From the NCBI GenBank assembly GCA_903862935.1, contig CAIOZY010000061.1, positions 1-55,024 on the forward strand: DNA of 55,024 bases, in the 5' to 3' direction. The position numbers and the translations under genes are program-made. The notes below the pieces were generated by a model. That model did not search any database, had not been told where the DNA came from, and saw only the letters and a list, made by a program, of their open reading frames with translations. This document shows positions 8,546 to 17,235 of the stretch, one piece after another. Origin of the DNA: an uncultured Opitutaceae bacterium (GTDB taxonomy: Bacteria > Verrucomicrobiota > Verrucomicrobiia > Opitutales > Opitutaceae). The first letter of the stretch is position 1. Every line of letters begins with the position of its first letter.

Positions 8546-9289
8546 ATGAAACCCATCCACATTTTCCGCGCGGGGCTCCTGTCGATCCTCGCCACAGCGG
8601 CCGCAAGCGCGCAGGCCCCCAAGCCCGCCGCCGCCGCCCCCGCCCCGGCCGCTCCGGCCCCCGCGTTCACCCAGGTCCAGCTCGTCGAGGAGGTCGGCTG
8701 GCTCGTCGCCAAGCGCGGGAGCCTGACCGAGCTGCAGTTCACGCCGGCCGAGGTCGCCGCCCTGGTCAAGGGCTTCGACGCCGCGATGAACGGCAAGGAG
8801 TCGCCGTACGACATCCAGAAGATCGAGTCCGACCTGAACACCTTCATGCAGGCCAAGCAGGTCGCGTACATGGCGCGCATGAAGGAGCAGAGCCTGGCGC
8901 AGGCCCGCAACTTCTTCACCATCCTGAAGGCCAACAAGGCTGTCGTGGAGCTGCCGAGCGGGCTCCGCTACGAGGTCGTCAAGGCCGGCAACGGCACCTT
9001 CCCCAAGGCCACCGACACGGTCACCGTCCACTACACCGGCCGCCTGATCGACGGGACGGTCTTCGACAGCTCCGTCCAGCGCGGACAGCCCGCGGAGTTC
9101 CAGCTGGACCAGGTTATCCCGGGCTGGACCGAGGGGATCCAGAAGGTCGACAAGGGCGGCAGCATCAAGCTGTACATCCCGCCGCAGCTGGCCTACGGCG
9201 ACGAGGGCCGGCCGGGGATCCCGCCGTCGTCGACTTTGATCTTCGACGTCGAGCTGCTCGACATCAAGCCGGCCGCCCCCAAGGGCTGA
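8546..9289 (+). CDS. Secreted FKBP-type peptidyl-prolyl isomerase (Mip/FkpA-like)
   Basis: 247 residues. A signal peptide (IFRAGLLSILATAAASA) and an Ala/Pro linker are followed by a helical dimerisation domain (~residues 45-130). The C-terminal FKBP domain shows VTVHYTGRLIDGTVFDSS, the QVIPGWTEGI pocket, IPPQLAYGDEG and IFDVELLDI, all the ligand-pocket aromatics expected of an active isomerase. It should assist folding of exported proteins in the periplasm. A rho-independent terminator 36 bp after the stop makes it monocistronic. Confidence 0.93.
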   Translation: MKPIHIFRAGLLSILATAAASAQAPKPAAAAPAPAAPAPAFTQVQLVEEVGWLVAKRGSLTELQFTPAEVAALVKGFDAAMNGKESPYDIQKIESDLNTFMQAKQVAYMARMKEQSLAQARNFFTILKANKAVVELPSGLRYEVVKAGNGTFPKATDTVTVHYTGRLIDGTVFDSSVQRGQPAEFQLDQVIPGWTEGIQKVDKGGSIKLYIPPQLAYGDEGRPGIPPSSTLIFDVELLDIKPAAPKG

Positions 9290-9325
9290 GCCGGCGGGCG
9301 CCCCGCAGCCGATGATTCCTTGATT

Positions 9326-9351
9326 GGCACGGCGGGCCGCCGTGCCTTTTT
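9326..9351 (+). terminator. Rho-independent terminator of the FKBP gene
   Basis: A perfect 10-bp GC stem (9326-9335 with 9337-9346, inner pairs opening to form the loop) is followed by TTTTT. It sits 36 bp after the FKBP stop and ends only 15 bp before the shikimate kinase start, so the kinase promoter must lie in or before the hairpin, or the hairpin acts as an attenuator. Confidence 0.85.
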
Positions 9352-9366
9352 ATGGAGTCGCGCTCG

Positions 9367-9909
9367 ATGAACCCAGGCGACGTCAACCTCTACGTGGTGG
9401 GCTTCATGGGGACGGGCAAAAGCACCGTCGGCCGGGCCGTGGCGCACCACATGGGGTTTTCCTTCCTGGACAGCGACCACGAGATCGAGCGCCAGTGCGG
9501 CAAGACCGTTGCCGAGATCTTCGCCGAGCAGGGCGAACCCGAGTTCCGCCGCCTGGAGCGCGAGTTCATCGAGGGCGGCCACGCGCAGAGCCGGACCGTG
9601 GTCGCCTGTGGCGGGGGCCTGGTGATCCCGCCGGGGATGCTGGACTTGGTGCGGGCGCGCGGCGTCATCGTCTGCCTTCACGCCACGATCGAGACCATCC
9701 TTGAGCGGACCGAGCGGCATTCGCACCGGCCCCTGCTCAACGTGGGCGACCCCCAGCAGCGGGTGCGCGAGCTCTACGCGCAGCGGGCGCCGATCTACAG
9801 GGGCTCCGGCACGGTGATCCTCACCGACGCGAGGCCCCTGCGCGACGTGGTGGCCCACGTGATCCGGGTGTGGGAGCGCGACGCCCGGCCGTTCGCCCTG
9901 GCCCGCTGA
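9367..9909 (+). CDS. aroK: Shikimate kinase
   Basis: 180 residues; phosphorylates shikimate with ATP in chorismate synthesis. Walker A is GFMGTGKST, the shikimate-binding Asp lies in FLDSDHEIE, the GGG motif is VACGGGLV, and the LID arginine segment is ERTERHSHRPLLN. I prefer the second ATG (9367, MNPGDVNLYVVGF) because the earlier in-frame ATG at 9352 begins on the last T of the terminator and would add only MESRS. QueG starts 4 bp after its stop, so the two are co-transcribed. The aroK/aroL choice is nominal. Confidence 0.93.
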   Translation: MNPGDVNLYVVGFMGTGKSTVGRAVAHHMGFSFLDSDHEIERQCGKTVAEIFAEQGEPEFRRLEREFIEGGHAQSRTVVACGGGLVIPPGMLDLVRARGVIVCLHATIETILERTERHSHRPLLNVGDPQQRVRELYAQRAPIYRGSGTVILTDARPLRDVVAHVIRVWERDARPFALAR

Positions 9910-9913
9910 GGCG

Positions 9914-11056
9914 ATGGACCAGAGGGCAGAGCGGCTGAGGGCGGCGATCGCCGCCCTGGGATTTGACGAGGTGCGCTTCGCCTCCGCGGGAGAGCCCCCG
10001 CCGGACCGGCTGACCCCCTGGCTCAAGGCCGGGCGCCAGGCCGACATGGACTGGATGGAACGGACCGCCCCCCGGCGCCTGTCGCCGGAGGCGGTCCTGC
10101 CCGGCGTGAAGACGGTGGTGCTCCTGGGCGTCAGCTACTGGCGGGACGGGGGGGCGCCGCGGCCGGGCGGCCCGGCGCTCGCTCGCTACTCAATGTATTC
10201 GGATTATCATGACACGATAAAGCCGGCCCTCGAACGGGCCGGCCGGCTCCTCGAGGAGCACTGCGGGGCGGCGCCCAAGGACTACCGCTACTACGTCGAC
10301 ACGGGGCCCGTCCTCGAGCGGGGGTGGGCCGCCCGGGCCGGGGCGGGCTTCATCGGCAAGAACGCGATGCTCGTGTCGCGCCTCCACGGCAACTGGCTTT
10401 TCCTGGCGGCGATCCTGACGAGGGTGGAGCTGCCGGCCGACCCCGCGCTCCGCGGCCGGGCGGGGGACGGGCCGGGGCTTTTGTGCGGCAAATGCACCCG
10501 CTGCCTGGACGCCTGCCCGACCGGGGCCTTCCCGGAGCCCGGCGTCGTGGACGCAAGGCGGTGCGTCTCCTACCTGACGATCGAGAACCGGGGCGCGATA
10601 CCCCGGGAACTCAGGGCCCGGATCGGGGCCCGGGTCTACGGCTGCGACACGTGCCTGGAGGTCTGCCCGTGGAACCGCTTCGCCCGGGAGGGCCGGCAGA
10701 TGCTCCTGGCGTCCCGCGACGAACTGGCACAGCTCGGCTGGAGGGAACTGCTCGAGCTGTCGCCGGAGGGCTTCGCCGCGAGGTTCCGGGGCACCCCGGT
10801 CAAGCGCCTGAAGTACGCCGGGCTCCTGCGAAACGCCTGCATCGGGGCGGGCAATTCCGCTGAGGTGGGCCTGGTTGCGCCGCTGCTCAGGCTCGCTGTG
10901 TCGGCCCCGCCGCTAGTGCGGGCCCACGCGGTCTGGGCGGTGCGCCGCCTGGCTGGGGAGGGGGAGGCCCCGGCGCTTCTGGGCGCAGCGCGCGAGGCGG
11001 AAGCCGACCCGGCTGTCCTCTCCGAGTACGCGGGCCCTGTAGACGGGGCCCTCTAG
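9914..11056 (+). CDS. queG: Epoxyqueuosine reductase
   Basis: 380 residues; reduces epoxyqueuosine to queuosine in tRNA using cobalamin and two 4Fe-4S clusters. The N-terminal domain (DUF1730) has LPGVKTVVLLGVSYW. The ferredoxin-like part has the cluster motifs CGKCTRCLDACPTGAF and CDTCLEVCPWNRF, and the C-terminus has HEAT-like repeats (RNACIGAGNS... RAHAVWAVRRLAG). Length matches the family. Its TAG shares the palindromic tetramer CTAG (11053-11056) with the stop of the convergent thioesterase. Confidence 0.95.
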   Translation: MDQRAERLRAAIAALGFDEVRFASAGEPPPDRLTPWLKAGRQADMDWMERTAPRRLSPEAVLPGVKTVVLLGVSYWRDGGAPRPGGPALARYSMYSDYHDTIKPALERAGRLLEEHCGAAPKDYRYYVDTGPVLERGWAARAGAGFIGKNAMLVSRLHGNWLFLAAILTRVELPADPALRGRAGDGPGLLCGKCTRCLDACPTGAFPEPGVVDARRCVSYLTIENRGAIPRELRARIGARVYGCDTCLEVCPWNRFAREGRQMLLASRDELAQLGWRELLELSPEGFAARFRGTPVKRLKYAGLLRNACIGAGNSAEVGLVAPLLRLAVSAPPLVRAHAVWAVRRLAGEGEAPALLGAAREAEADPAVLSEYAGPVDGAL

Positions 11057-11463
11057 GCCCCTTCCTTGAAAAACTCCCGAAGCCGGGCTACCGCCCAGGC
11101 GGGGGGCCTCACGGGCCGGCCCTGGGTGTCGATGAAGGCGTGGGAGGATACGCCGGTCGCCAGGAGCTCCTCCCCGCGGCGGACCTCGTAGTCAAATCGG
11201 ATCCTCAGCAGCGGCCGCTCCCGCAGGGTCGTCAGGATCGTCAGCACGTCGTCGTAGACGGCCGGGCGCAGGAACTTGGCGGTGACCTCGAGGACCGGCA
11301 CCCGGTACCCCTCGGCCTCGAGCCGGCGGTAGGGCATCCCGATCTGCTTGAACATCTCGGTGCGGCCGATCTCGAACCACGTCAGGTAGTTGGCGTGGTA
11401 GACGATCCCCATCATGTCGGTCTCGGCGTAGCGGACCGTGACCTCGGTCTTGGAGTGGATCAT
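11053..11463 (-). CDS. Acyl-CoA thioesterase, YbgC/4-hydroxybenzoyl-CoA type
   Basis: 136 residues, a single hot-dog domain. The active-site segment RYAETDMMGIVYHANYL carries the catalytic Asp of the YbgC/4HBT class. Its ATG (11463) overlaps the glycosyltransferase stop (ATGA), placing it in a two-gene unit with that enzyme, and it lies opposite the ACP/ketosynthase cluster. In that setting it may release acyl chains made by the neighbouring synthase genes; this is inference. It is not next to tol-pal genes, where housekeeping ybgC usually sits. Confidence 0.88.
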   Translation of the reverse strand: MIHSKTEVTVRYAETDMMGIVYHANYLTWFEIGRTEMFKQIGMPYRRLEAEGYRVPVLEVTAKFLRPAVYDDVLTILTTLRERPLLRIRFDYEVRRGEELLATGVSSHAFIDTQGRPVRPPAWAVARLREFFKEGA

Positions 11464-12617
11464 GCCGCGGTCTGGGCCGAGCCGAATAGCGCGCTCGCAG
11501 ACTCCTCCCAGCGGGTGCGCCTGGCCCACTCGCGGCCGGCCGCCCCGAGGCTGCGGCGCAGGGCCTCGTCGTGGATCAATTTCTCGAAGGCGGCCGCAAG
11601 CTGCGCCGGCCGATGGGGCGGCACGAGCAGCCCCGTGCGACCGTCGAGGACCGCCTCGGAGACCCCGCCGACGTCGTGGGCGACGACCGGCAGGCCGTGG
11701 GCGGCGGCCTCGAGGTAGACCAGGCCGAACCCCTCGATCGAGTTGCCATGGTTGACGCTCGTCATCGCGAAGATGTCGGCCCGGGCGTAGACCTGCTCCA
11801 GCTCGTCGTCGGGGAGGTTTCCGAAGAAGCGCACCGAAAGCTCCGGATGCGCCGCCGCCGTGGCCTTCACGGTCTCCTCGTAGCCGCCCTTGCTCTGTCC
11901 GCTGACCATCCAGTACTCGATGCGGCTGCGCACGTCGAATGGGAGCATCTGCAGGGACTGGAGGGTGAGCAGCTGGCCCTTGCGGGGGTGGAGCCGGCCG
12001 ACCGTCAGGACAACGATCTTGTTGGCGGGCCGGGCGAGGGGGGGGGCCACAACCGCCAGGTCCGACCGCGGGGCCCCGGGAGTGAGGAAGGCCTTGTTCG
12101 CCGCCTCGGGAAAGTGCGCCAGAAGCAGCTCCTGGGTGTAGGTGCTCAGGGTGCTCACCCGAGTCGCCCTGCGGATGAGCTGCCGGCCGAGCCAGCGGCG
12201 GAAGGGGCTGCGGGCGAACTTGAGGATCTCGGAGCCGTGGAAGGTCAGGACCAGCCTCTTCGGCCGGAACGCTTTGAAGAACTGCAGGAGCATCATCGTC
12301 AGCATCGGCCCGGGCTCGGGCAGGTAGACGGTGGCCTGGCGCAGCTGCCGGCGGGCGGCCACGAGCTCGCGGGCGAGCCGCAACTGGCACATGAGTCCGT
12401 GGCTTCCCTTCAGGGGCAGCCGGCGCATCTTGAACGGCCAGGCTTTCTCCGCCCCCGGAGGCGCGGACTGGGCCCAGACCTCGACGTCGTAACCCAGGCT
12501 CGCGCTCGCCTTGGCGATCTCCTCGGTGAAGGTCGCGATCCCACCCCTCATGGGATAGAATTCGTGGGTGATTAGATATACGGGCCCAAAGGAGGCGGCT
12601 GAGGCTGGGCCATTCAT
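11460..12617 (-). CDS. GT4-family glycosyltransferase
   Basis: 385 residues, two Rossmann domains. The N-terminal part has the acceptor-side motif YPMRGGIATFTEEIAKA, and the C-terminal nucleotide-sugar domain has VVLTVGRLHPRKGQ and EGFGLVYLEAAAHGLPVVAHDVGG (the E-x7-E motif of GT4). The sugar and acceptor cannot be read from sequence; surface glycolipids or polysaccharides are usual. Start ATG 12617 is chosen because the protein then begins shortly before the conserved VYLITHEFYP strand. It is divergent from the ACP-dehydratase gene across 129 bp. Confidence 0.88.
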   Translation of the reverse strand: MNGPASAASFGPVYLITHEFYPMRGGIATFTEEIAKASASLGYDVEVWAQSAPPGAEKAWPFKMRRLPLKGSHGLMCQLRLARELVAARRQLRQATVYLPEPGPMLTMMLLQFFKAFRPKRLVLTFHGSEILKFARSPFRRWLGRQLIRRATRVSTLSTYTQELLLAHFPEAANKAFLTPGAPRSDLAVVAPPLARPANKIVVLTVGRLHPRKGQLLTLQSLQMLPFDVRSRIEYWMVSGQSKGGYEETVKATAAAHPELSVRFFGNLPDDELEQVYARADIFAMTSVNHGNSIEGFGLVYLEAAAHGLPVVAHDVGGVSEAVLDGRTGLLVPPHRPAQLAAAFEKLIHDEALRRSLGAAGREWARRTRWEESASALFGSAQTAA

Positions 12618-12746
12618 GATCAAGGGGCACGGATCTAGCCGCGCAGGCCGCCCAACGCAAGTGCAACCACATGACTGCTCTCGCGTAAGGCCGCGCCCAA
12701 GAATGGGATTTACTTTACCCGACGCCGTACGGTACAAGATTGTGAC

Positions 12747-13730
12747 ATGTCCGAAGCACTCGATCCCAATCCGGGCTCTAGCAAGTCCTTTGTGGCGCTG
12801 GCCAAGCCTTTCAGCCCCGAGGACGAGGCCGTGCTGCGCGAGTCTCTGAAGCGGTGCTCGCCGTCGACCTTCGAGGCGGCCGTCCAATACCGCAAGACCG
12901 GCAACCCCGAGCACGTCCCGGCCGTCGTCATCGGGATCATCGAGCGCTTCGTCGAGCCGGACCTGCGCACGAAGCTTAAGGATGCCGACGACGACCTGCG
13001 GGTGGTCGAGGACCTGGGGGTCGACTCCCTGACCATGATGGAGATCGTGATCCTGGTGGAGGAGGTTCTCCAGGTGTCGATCAACAACGACGAACTGCGC
13101 AACCTGCGCACCGTCGGAGATGTTAAGACCTTCATCGACTGCAAGATCCGCGGGCTTCCCCTGCCCAAGCCGACCAAGTTCCTGCCGATCGAACACATCG
13201 GGGCGATTATGCCGGTCCAGCCGCCGTTCCTGTTTCTGAACGAGGCCTCCGTCAGCTCCACGGCCGCGAACGGCAAGTACAAGATCACCGGCCAGGAGTT
13301 CTTCCTCCAGGGCCACTTCAAGGACAACCCGGTCATGCCGGCCTCGATCATGCTCGAGGCGCTGGGCCAGCTCGCCGTTCTGTACCTTCTAGAGGGCGCC
13401 CCGACGGAGCCGGGCAAGATCGTCGGCCCGAACACGATTTTCTTCACCGGATGCGAGGGCGTGAGGGCCCACCGGATCTGCCGGCCGGGCGACCTGCTGT
13501 CGCTGTCGATCAAGCCGAAGCGGATGAAGATGCCCCTGGCTACCTTCGAGGGCTCGATCCGCGTCGGACAGGAGAAGACGGTGATCGCCGAGGAGATCAC
13601 AATGACCTTCGGGTTTGTCGACGCCCCGGCCCCCGCCGCGGCCGCTCCAGCCCCCGCATCCCCGCCCATCCCCGCTCCGGCCCCCGCCGGAGGCTCCGGC
13701 CCGCTCAACGCCGCGCTGGGCGGCGCCTGA
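12747..13730 (+). CDS. Acyl carrier protein fused to FabA/FabZ-type dehydratase
   Basis: 327 residues. Residues ~20-60 are a short helical lead-in. An acyl-carrier domain follows, with the phosphopantetheine site LGVDSLTMME (Ser94). Residues ~145-290 are a hot-dog 3-hydroxyacyl-ACP dehydratase with FLQGHFKDNPVMPASIMLEALGQ (His190 and Glu204 at the FabA/Z catalytic positions). The last ~37 residues are an Ala/Pro linker-like tail. Carrying the substrate arm and dehydratase in one chain suggests dedicated chain-building rather than housekeeping FabZ. It is followed 56 bp later by a ketosynthase and then a reductase on the same strand. Confidence 0.9.
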   Translation: MSEALDPNPGSSKSFVALAKPFSPEDEAVLRESLKRCSPSTFEAAVQYRKTGNPEHVPAVVIGIIERFVEPDLRTKLKDADDDLRVVEDLGVDSLTMMEIVILVEEVLQVSINNDELRNLRTVGDVKTFIDCKIRGLPLPKPTKFLPIEHIGAIMPVQPPFLFLNEASVSSTAANGKYKITGQEFFLQGHFKDNPVMPASIMLEALGQLAVLYLLEGAPTEPGKIVGPNTIFFTGCEGVRAHRICRPGDLLSLSIKPKRMKMPLATFEGSIRVGQEKTVIAEEITMTFGFVDAPAPAAAAPAPASPPIPAPAPAGGSGPLNAALGGA

Positions 13731-13786
13731 CCGGGGCGGCAGTCCGGCAAGGCGCGCCGGCCCTAGCGCCCCGCCCGTTCGTCACC

Positions 13787-15046
13787 ATGCCCAGAGTCTT
13801 CATCACCGGCCTCGGTTTCGTGACTAGCATCGGAAACGATGCGGCCAGCGTGGCCTCGAGCCTGCGCGAGCTCCGGCACGGGTTCGAGTTGTACCCGCCC
13901 TTCCAGAAGCCGGACATCCCCTGCAAGGTGGTGGGCACGGTCAAGGGCTTCACGGCGAACTCCACCGACCCCGAGGACTGGACCTGGCCCAGCCGCTACG
14001 CGATCAAGCGGGAGACCCTGCGCTCAATGGCGCCCCACGGCCTGTATGCCCACTGCGCCTTCCTCCAGGCGGTCGAGGACGCCCGGCTTGGCCCCGGAGA
14101 GGTCTCCAACCCCGAGACGGGGCTCAACGCCGCATCGGGCGGCTCCCCCTTCCTGACCCACTACAACCACGAGCGCCTGCTCAAGCTCGGGGTCATGCGC
14201 TGCTCCCCGATGGGGATCGTCTCCTCGATCGTCGGCACCCTCAACTTCAACCTCGTGGCGGCCTTCCGGATCCAGGGCTCGTCCTGCGGCTTCTCCTCGG
14301 CGTGCGCCTCCTCGGCCCACGCGATCGGGTTTGCCTTCGACGACATCTCGCTCGGCCGCCAGAAGCGCATGTTCGTCGTCGGGGCCGAGGACGGCAACGT
14401 CGACGCGATCATGCCCTTTGCGGGAATGCGCACCCTCTCCCTGCAGACGGACCCGGCGCTCGCCTCCCGGCCGTTCGACGCCGCCCGCGACGGGTTCGTC
14501 GGGACGGGCGGGGCGACCGTGATGGTGCTCGAAAGCGAGGACGAGGTTGCCCGCCGCGGGGTGCGGCCCTATGCCGAGGTTCTCGGCTGGGGGCAGGCCT
14601 CCGACGGCTACAATGTCGCGATCTCACACCCCGACGGCGCCGGGCTCGCCCTGGCGATGCGCAACGCCCTGCGGGCGGCCCGGGTCGCCCCCGAGCAGGT
14701 CGATCACATCAACGCCCACGCGACCTCGACTTTGATCGGCGACATCGCCGAGGCCCGGGCGCTGCGGGCGGTTTTCCCGCAGGCGGCCGAGCGGCCCGGC
14801 ATCTCCAGCACCAAGGCCCTGACCGGCCACGGCCTGTCGCTTGCGGGGGTGATGGAGAGCGCCTTCTGCGCGCTCGCCATGCGGGAGGGTTTCACGCCGG
14901 GTTCGGCCCACATCAGCCGCGTCGACCCGCAGTGCGAGGGCCTGAAGATCCTGCGGGAGACCGTTCCTCAGGCCCCGGGAATTGTCATGAAGAACAGCAG
15001 CGGCTTCGGCGGCGCCAATGTCGCGCTGCTTTTCAGGAAGGTCTGA
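13787..15046 (+). CDS. Beta-ketoacyl-ACP synthase (KAS I/II family)
   Basis: 419 residues, a complete thiolase-fold ketosynthase with an intact Cys-His-His triad: Cys173 in SACASSAHAIG, His311 in NAHATSTLIGD and His348 in STKALTGHGLSLAG. The C-terminal Gly-rich stretch KNSSGFGGANVALLF is intact. It begins at ATG 13787 (MPRVFITGLGFVTSIG, the canonical start); the open frame upstream of this overlaps the previous gene out of phase. It sits between the ACP-dehydratase fusion and an SDR reductase 6 bp downstream, so it is probably the condensing enzyme of the cluster rather than the primary FabF. Confidence 0.93.
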   Translation: MPRVFITGLGFVTSIGNDAASVASSLRELRHGFELYPPFQKPDIPCKVVGTVKGFTANSTDPEDWTWPSRYAIKRETLRSMAPHGLYAHCAFLQAVEDARLGPGEVSNPETGLNAASGGSPFLTHYNHERLLKLGVMRCSPMGIVSSIVGTLNFNLVAAFRIQGSSCGFSSACASSAHAIGFAFDDISLGRQKRMFVVGAEDGNVDAIMPFAGMRTLSLQTDPALASRPFDAARDGFVGTGGATVMVLESEDEVARRGVRPYAEVLGWGQASDGYNVAISHPDGAGLALAMRNALRAARVAPEQVDHINAHATSTLIGDIAEARALRAVFPQAAERPGISSTKALTGHGLSLAGVMESAFCALAMREGFTPGSAHISRVDPQCEGLKILRETVPQAPGIVMKNSSGFGGANVALLFRKV

Positions 15047-15052
15047 ACCGGA

Positions 15053-15898
15053 ATGGCGCGCAGCCTGAGCGGCACGTACCGCACCGCCCTCGTCACCGGG
15101 GCGGGCTCCGGCCTGGGGGAGGCCTTCGCACGGATGCTTGCGGCCGAGGGGGTGCGCGTCTGGGGCAGCTCGCGGCCGAAGACCCTCGCCTCGGGGGCAG
15201 GCCGCATCCCTCCGGGGGTCGCCGCCGTCGCCCTGGACCTCGCCGACCCCAAGGGGGCCCAGGAGGCCTTCGCCCGGGCGCAGGCCGAGGCCGGGGGGTG
15301 CTTTGACCTGGTGGTCAACAACGCCGGCTACGGGGTCTTCGGGGAGTTCGCGGCGGCCGACTTCGGCTCGTGGGAGGCGGACCTGGCGGCAACCCTGCTG
15401 ACGGCGGCCGGGATCGCCCACTCGGCCTACCGGGCGATGCGCGCGCGAGACCGCGGCACACTGGTCAACGTGTCGTCGCTTGCTGCCGAGTTTCCGCTGC
15501 CCTACATGAGCGGCTACAACGTGGCCAAGGCCGGGCTGTCGGCCCTGAGCGCAAGTTTGGCCTTTGAATCCCGTCAGGGCGCTGTCAAGGTGATCGATTT
15601 CCGGCCCGGTGACTATCGGACCGCCTTCAACGAAACCATGAAGACCCGATCGACCTCGTTTTCCTCGACTTTGTCCGGGGAACTCGGGGCCGCGTGGCGG
15701 GTTCTCGAGCGCAACATGGCGGCGGCGCCGCACCCTTCGCGGGCGGCCTCCGACCTGCGCCGGGCCCTGCTGCGCGGCCGGAGCGGGGTCGTCCGCTCGG
15801 GCTCCCTCTTTCAGGCCCGCCTGGCCCCGGCCCTCGCCCGGATCGCCCCCGCCTGGCTCGTGCGGGCCGCGGCGGCGCGCTACTTCGGGGCCCGCTAG
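15053..15898 (+). CDS. Short-chain dehydrogenase/reductase, probable ketoreductase of the cluster
   Basis: 281 residues. The cofactor motif TGAGSGLG lies at residues 15-22, NNAG at ~89-92, the catalytic Ser in VNVSS (~141) and YNVAK (Tyr155, Lys159). The C-terminal ~70 residues (from about DYRTAFNETMKT onward) are longer and more Arg/Ala-rich than FabG. It starts 6 bp after the ketosynthase stop. In position it would supply the 3-ketoacyl reduction between condensation and dehydration; it could instead act on another lipid intermediate. Confidence 0.88.
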   Translation: MARSLSGTYRTALVTGAGSGLGEAFARMLAAEGVRVWGSSRPKTLASGAGRIPPGVAAVALDLADPKGAQEAFARAQAEAGGCFDLVVNNAGYGVFGEFAAADFGSWEADLAATLLTAAGIAHSAYRAMRARDRGTLVNVSSLAAEFPLPYMSGYNVAKAGLSALSASLAFESRQGAVKVIDFRPGDYRTAFNETMKTRSTSFSSTLSGELGAAWRVLERNMAAAPHPSRAASDLRRALLRGRSGVVRSGSLFQARLAPALARIAPAWLVRAAAARYFGAR

Positions 15899-15925
15899 GC
15901 GCCCCCTCCCAGGAGCGCACCCATC

Positions 15926-17182
15926 GTGTCGAAGATCCGCATCCTCGTCCTCACCTCAAGCACCGGCGGCGGCCACGACGCCCGCGCCGAGGCCTTCGCG
16001 GAATGGTGCTTCCAATTGTACCGCCACGACGTGGACGTGCGCATCGAGCAGATGCTCGAGAAGTCCTCGGTGGTGAACCGCGCCGGGGTCAACCTCTACA
16101 ACCGAATCCAGCGCGGGGCACCGTGGGTGCACAAGCTGTTCTACACGGTGGTCGAGGTCTTGAGCATCCTTAACCAGCGCACGGTGGCGATCGGCCGGCC
16201 GTACTACTTGAGGGTCCTGCGCGAGTACCGGCCCCACCTGATCTTCTCGGTGCACGACTGCCTCAACCGGGGCTACTTCCAGCTCGCGCGGAGGATCCTG
16301 GGGGAGGGGAACGTCCGCTGCGCCACCTACTGCGGGGAGTTCTCCGGGGGATGGGGCTACTCCCGCAACTGGATCGAGCCGACGGTGGATCTGTACGTCT
16401 CGCGCACCCCCACGGCGAGCGACTTTGCCGTCAAGCGGGGCATTCCCCGGGAGAAGTCGATCGTTCGGGGCTACCTGATGGCCCCCCGGGCGCACCTGGA
16501 GGTGATCTCGCCCGCGGAGCGCGGGACCTACCGGGAGAAGCGGCTGGGCCTGAGACCGGACCTGTTCACCGTGTTCCTGGCGACCGGCGGGAACGGGGCC
16601 AACAACCACTTCGAGCTCCTGCCCGAACTGCTGCGCCATGCCGAGCGGTGCCAGGCGATCATCATCTGCGGCCGCAACAAGCAGACCTACAACGACCTGG
16701 TCCACTGGCGGGCGAACCACCCCGAGTTCAACTGCTACATCGAGGGCTTCTCCGAGATTGTGCACCTGCTGCTGCAGGTCAGCGATGTCATCGTCACGCG
16801 GGGAGGGACCACCACCTGCGCCAAGGCCCTTCACTTCCGCTGTCCGATCATCTTCAACGCCTTCGGCGGCATCATGCCCCAGGAGCGCCTGACCTGGAAG
16901 TTCTTCCGGAACGGGGCGGCCGCCTCCAAGATCGAGCGCGCGGCCGAGTTCGGCGACCTGATCGACGAGTGGATGGCCCGGCCCGAGTCCTACACCCGGG
17001 CCCGCGACGCCCTGCTGCGCCTGCGCTACGAGGAGGACCCGACGATCCTGATCGACGAACTGGTGGGGCTTGCCAACTGGGTCGCCCGGGCGAAGATGCG
17101 CCGGGTCGCCTTCCCGCCGCCCGGGACCTCGAACGGCACACCCCGCGGGGCGCCCCCCGGGGGCGCGACAAATTCTGCGTAG
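15926..17182 (+). CDS. MGDG-synthase-like (GT28) lipid glycosyltransferase
   Basis: 418 residues. The N-terminal domain has SSTGGGHDARAEAF, the GGGH signature of monogalactosyldiacylglycerol synthases and UgtP-type diglyceride glucosyltransferases. The C-terminal GT28 domain has FLATGGNGANNHFEL and VIVTRGGTTTCAKALHFRCPIIFN. Members transfer hexose to membrane diglycerides at the cytoplasmic face. Last gene of the plus-strand run ACP-DH / KS / SDR / GT28, 27 bp after the SDR stop. The final ~25 residues are Pro/Gly-rich. Acceptor lipid unknown. Confidence 0.88.
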   Translation: MSKIRILVLTSSTGGGHDARAEAFAEWCFQLYRHDVDVRIEQMLEKSSVVNRAGVNLYNRIQRGAPWVHKLFYTVVEVLSILNQRTVAIGRPYYLRVLREYRPHLIFSVHDCLNRGYFQLARRILGEGNVRCATYCGEFSGGWGYSRNWIEPTVDLYVSRTPTASDFAVKRGIPREKSIVRGYLMAPRAHLEVISPAERGTYREKRLGLRPDLFTVFLATGGNGANNHFELLPELLRHAERCQAIIICGRNKQTYNDLVHWRANHPEFNCYIEGFSEIVHLLLQVSDVIVTRGGTTTCAKALHFRCPIIFNAFGGIMPQERLTWKFFRNGAAASKIERAAEFGDLIDEWMARPESYTRARDALLRLRYEEDPTILIDELVGLANWVARAKMRRVAFPPPGTSNGTPRGAPPGGATNSA

Positions 17183-17235
17183 AAAAATCCAAAGCATGCG
17201 CGGTAGCGCAGGCTCCTCCGTGGTACGCTTCGGGC

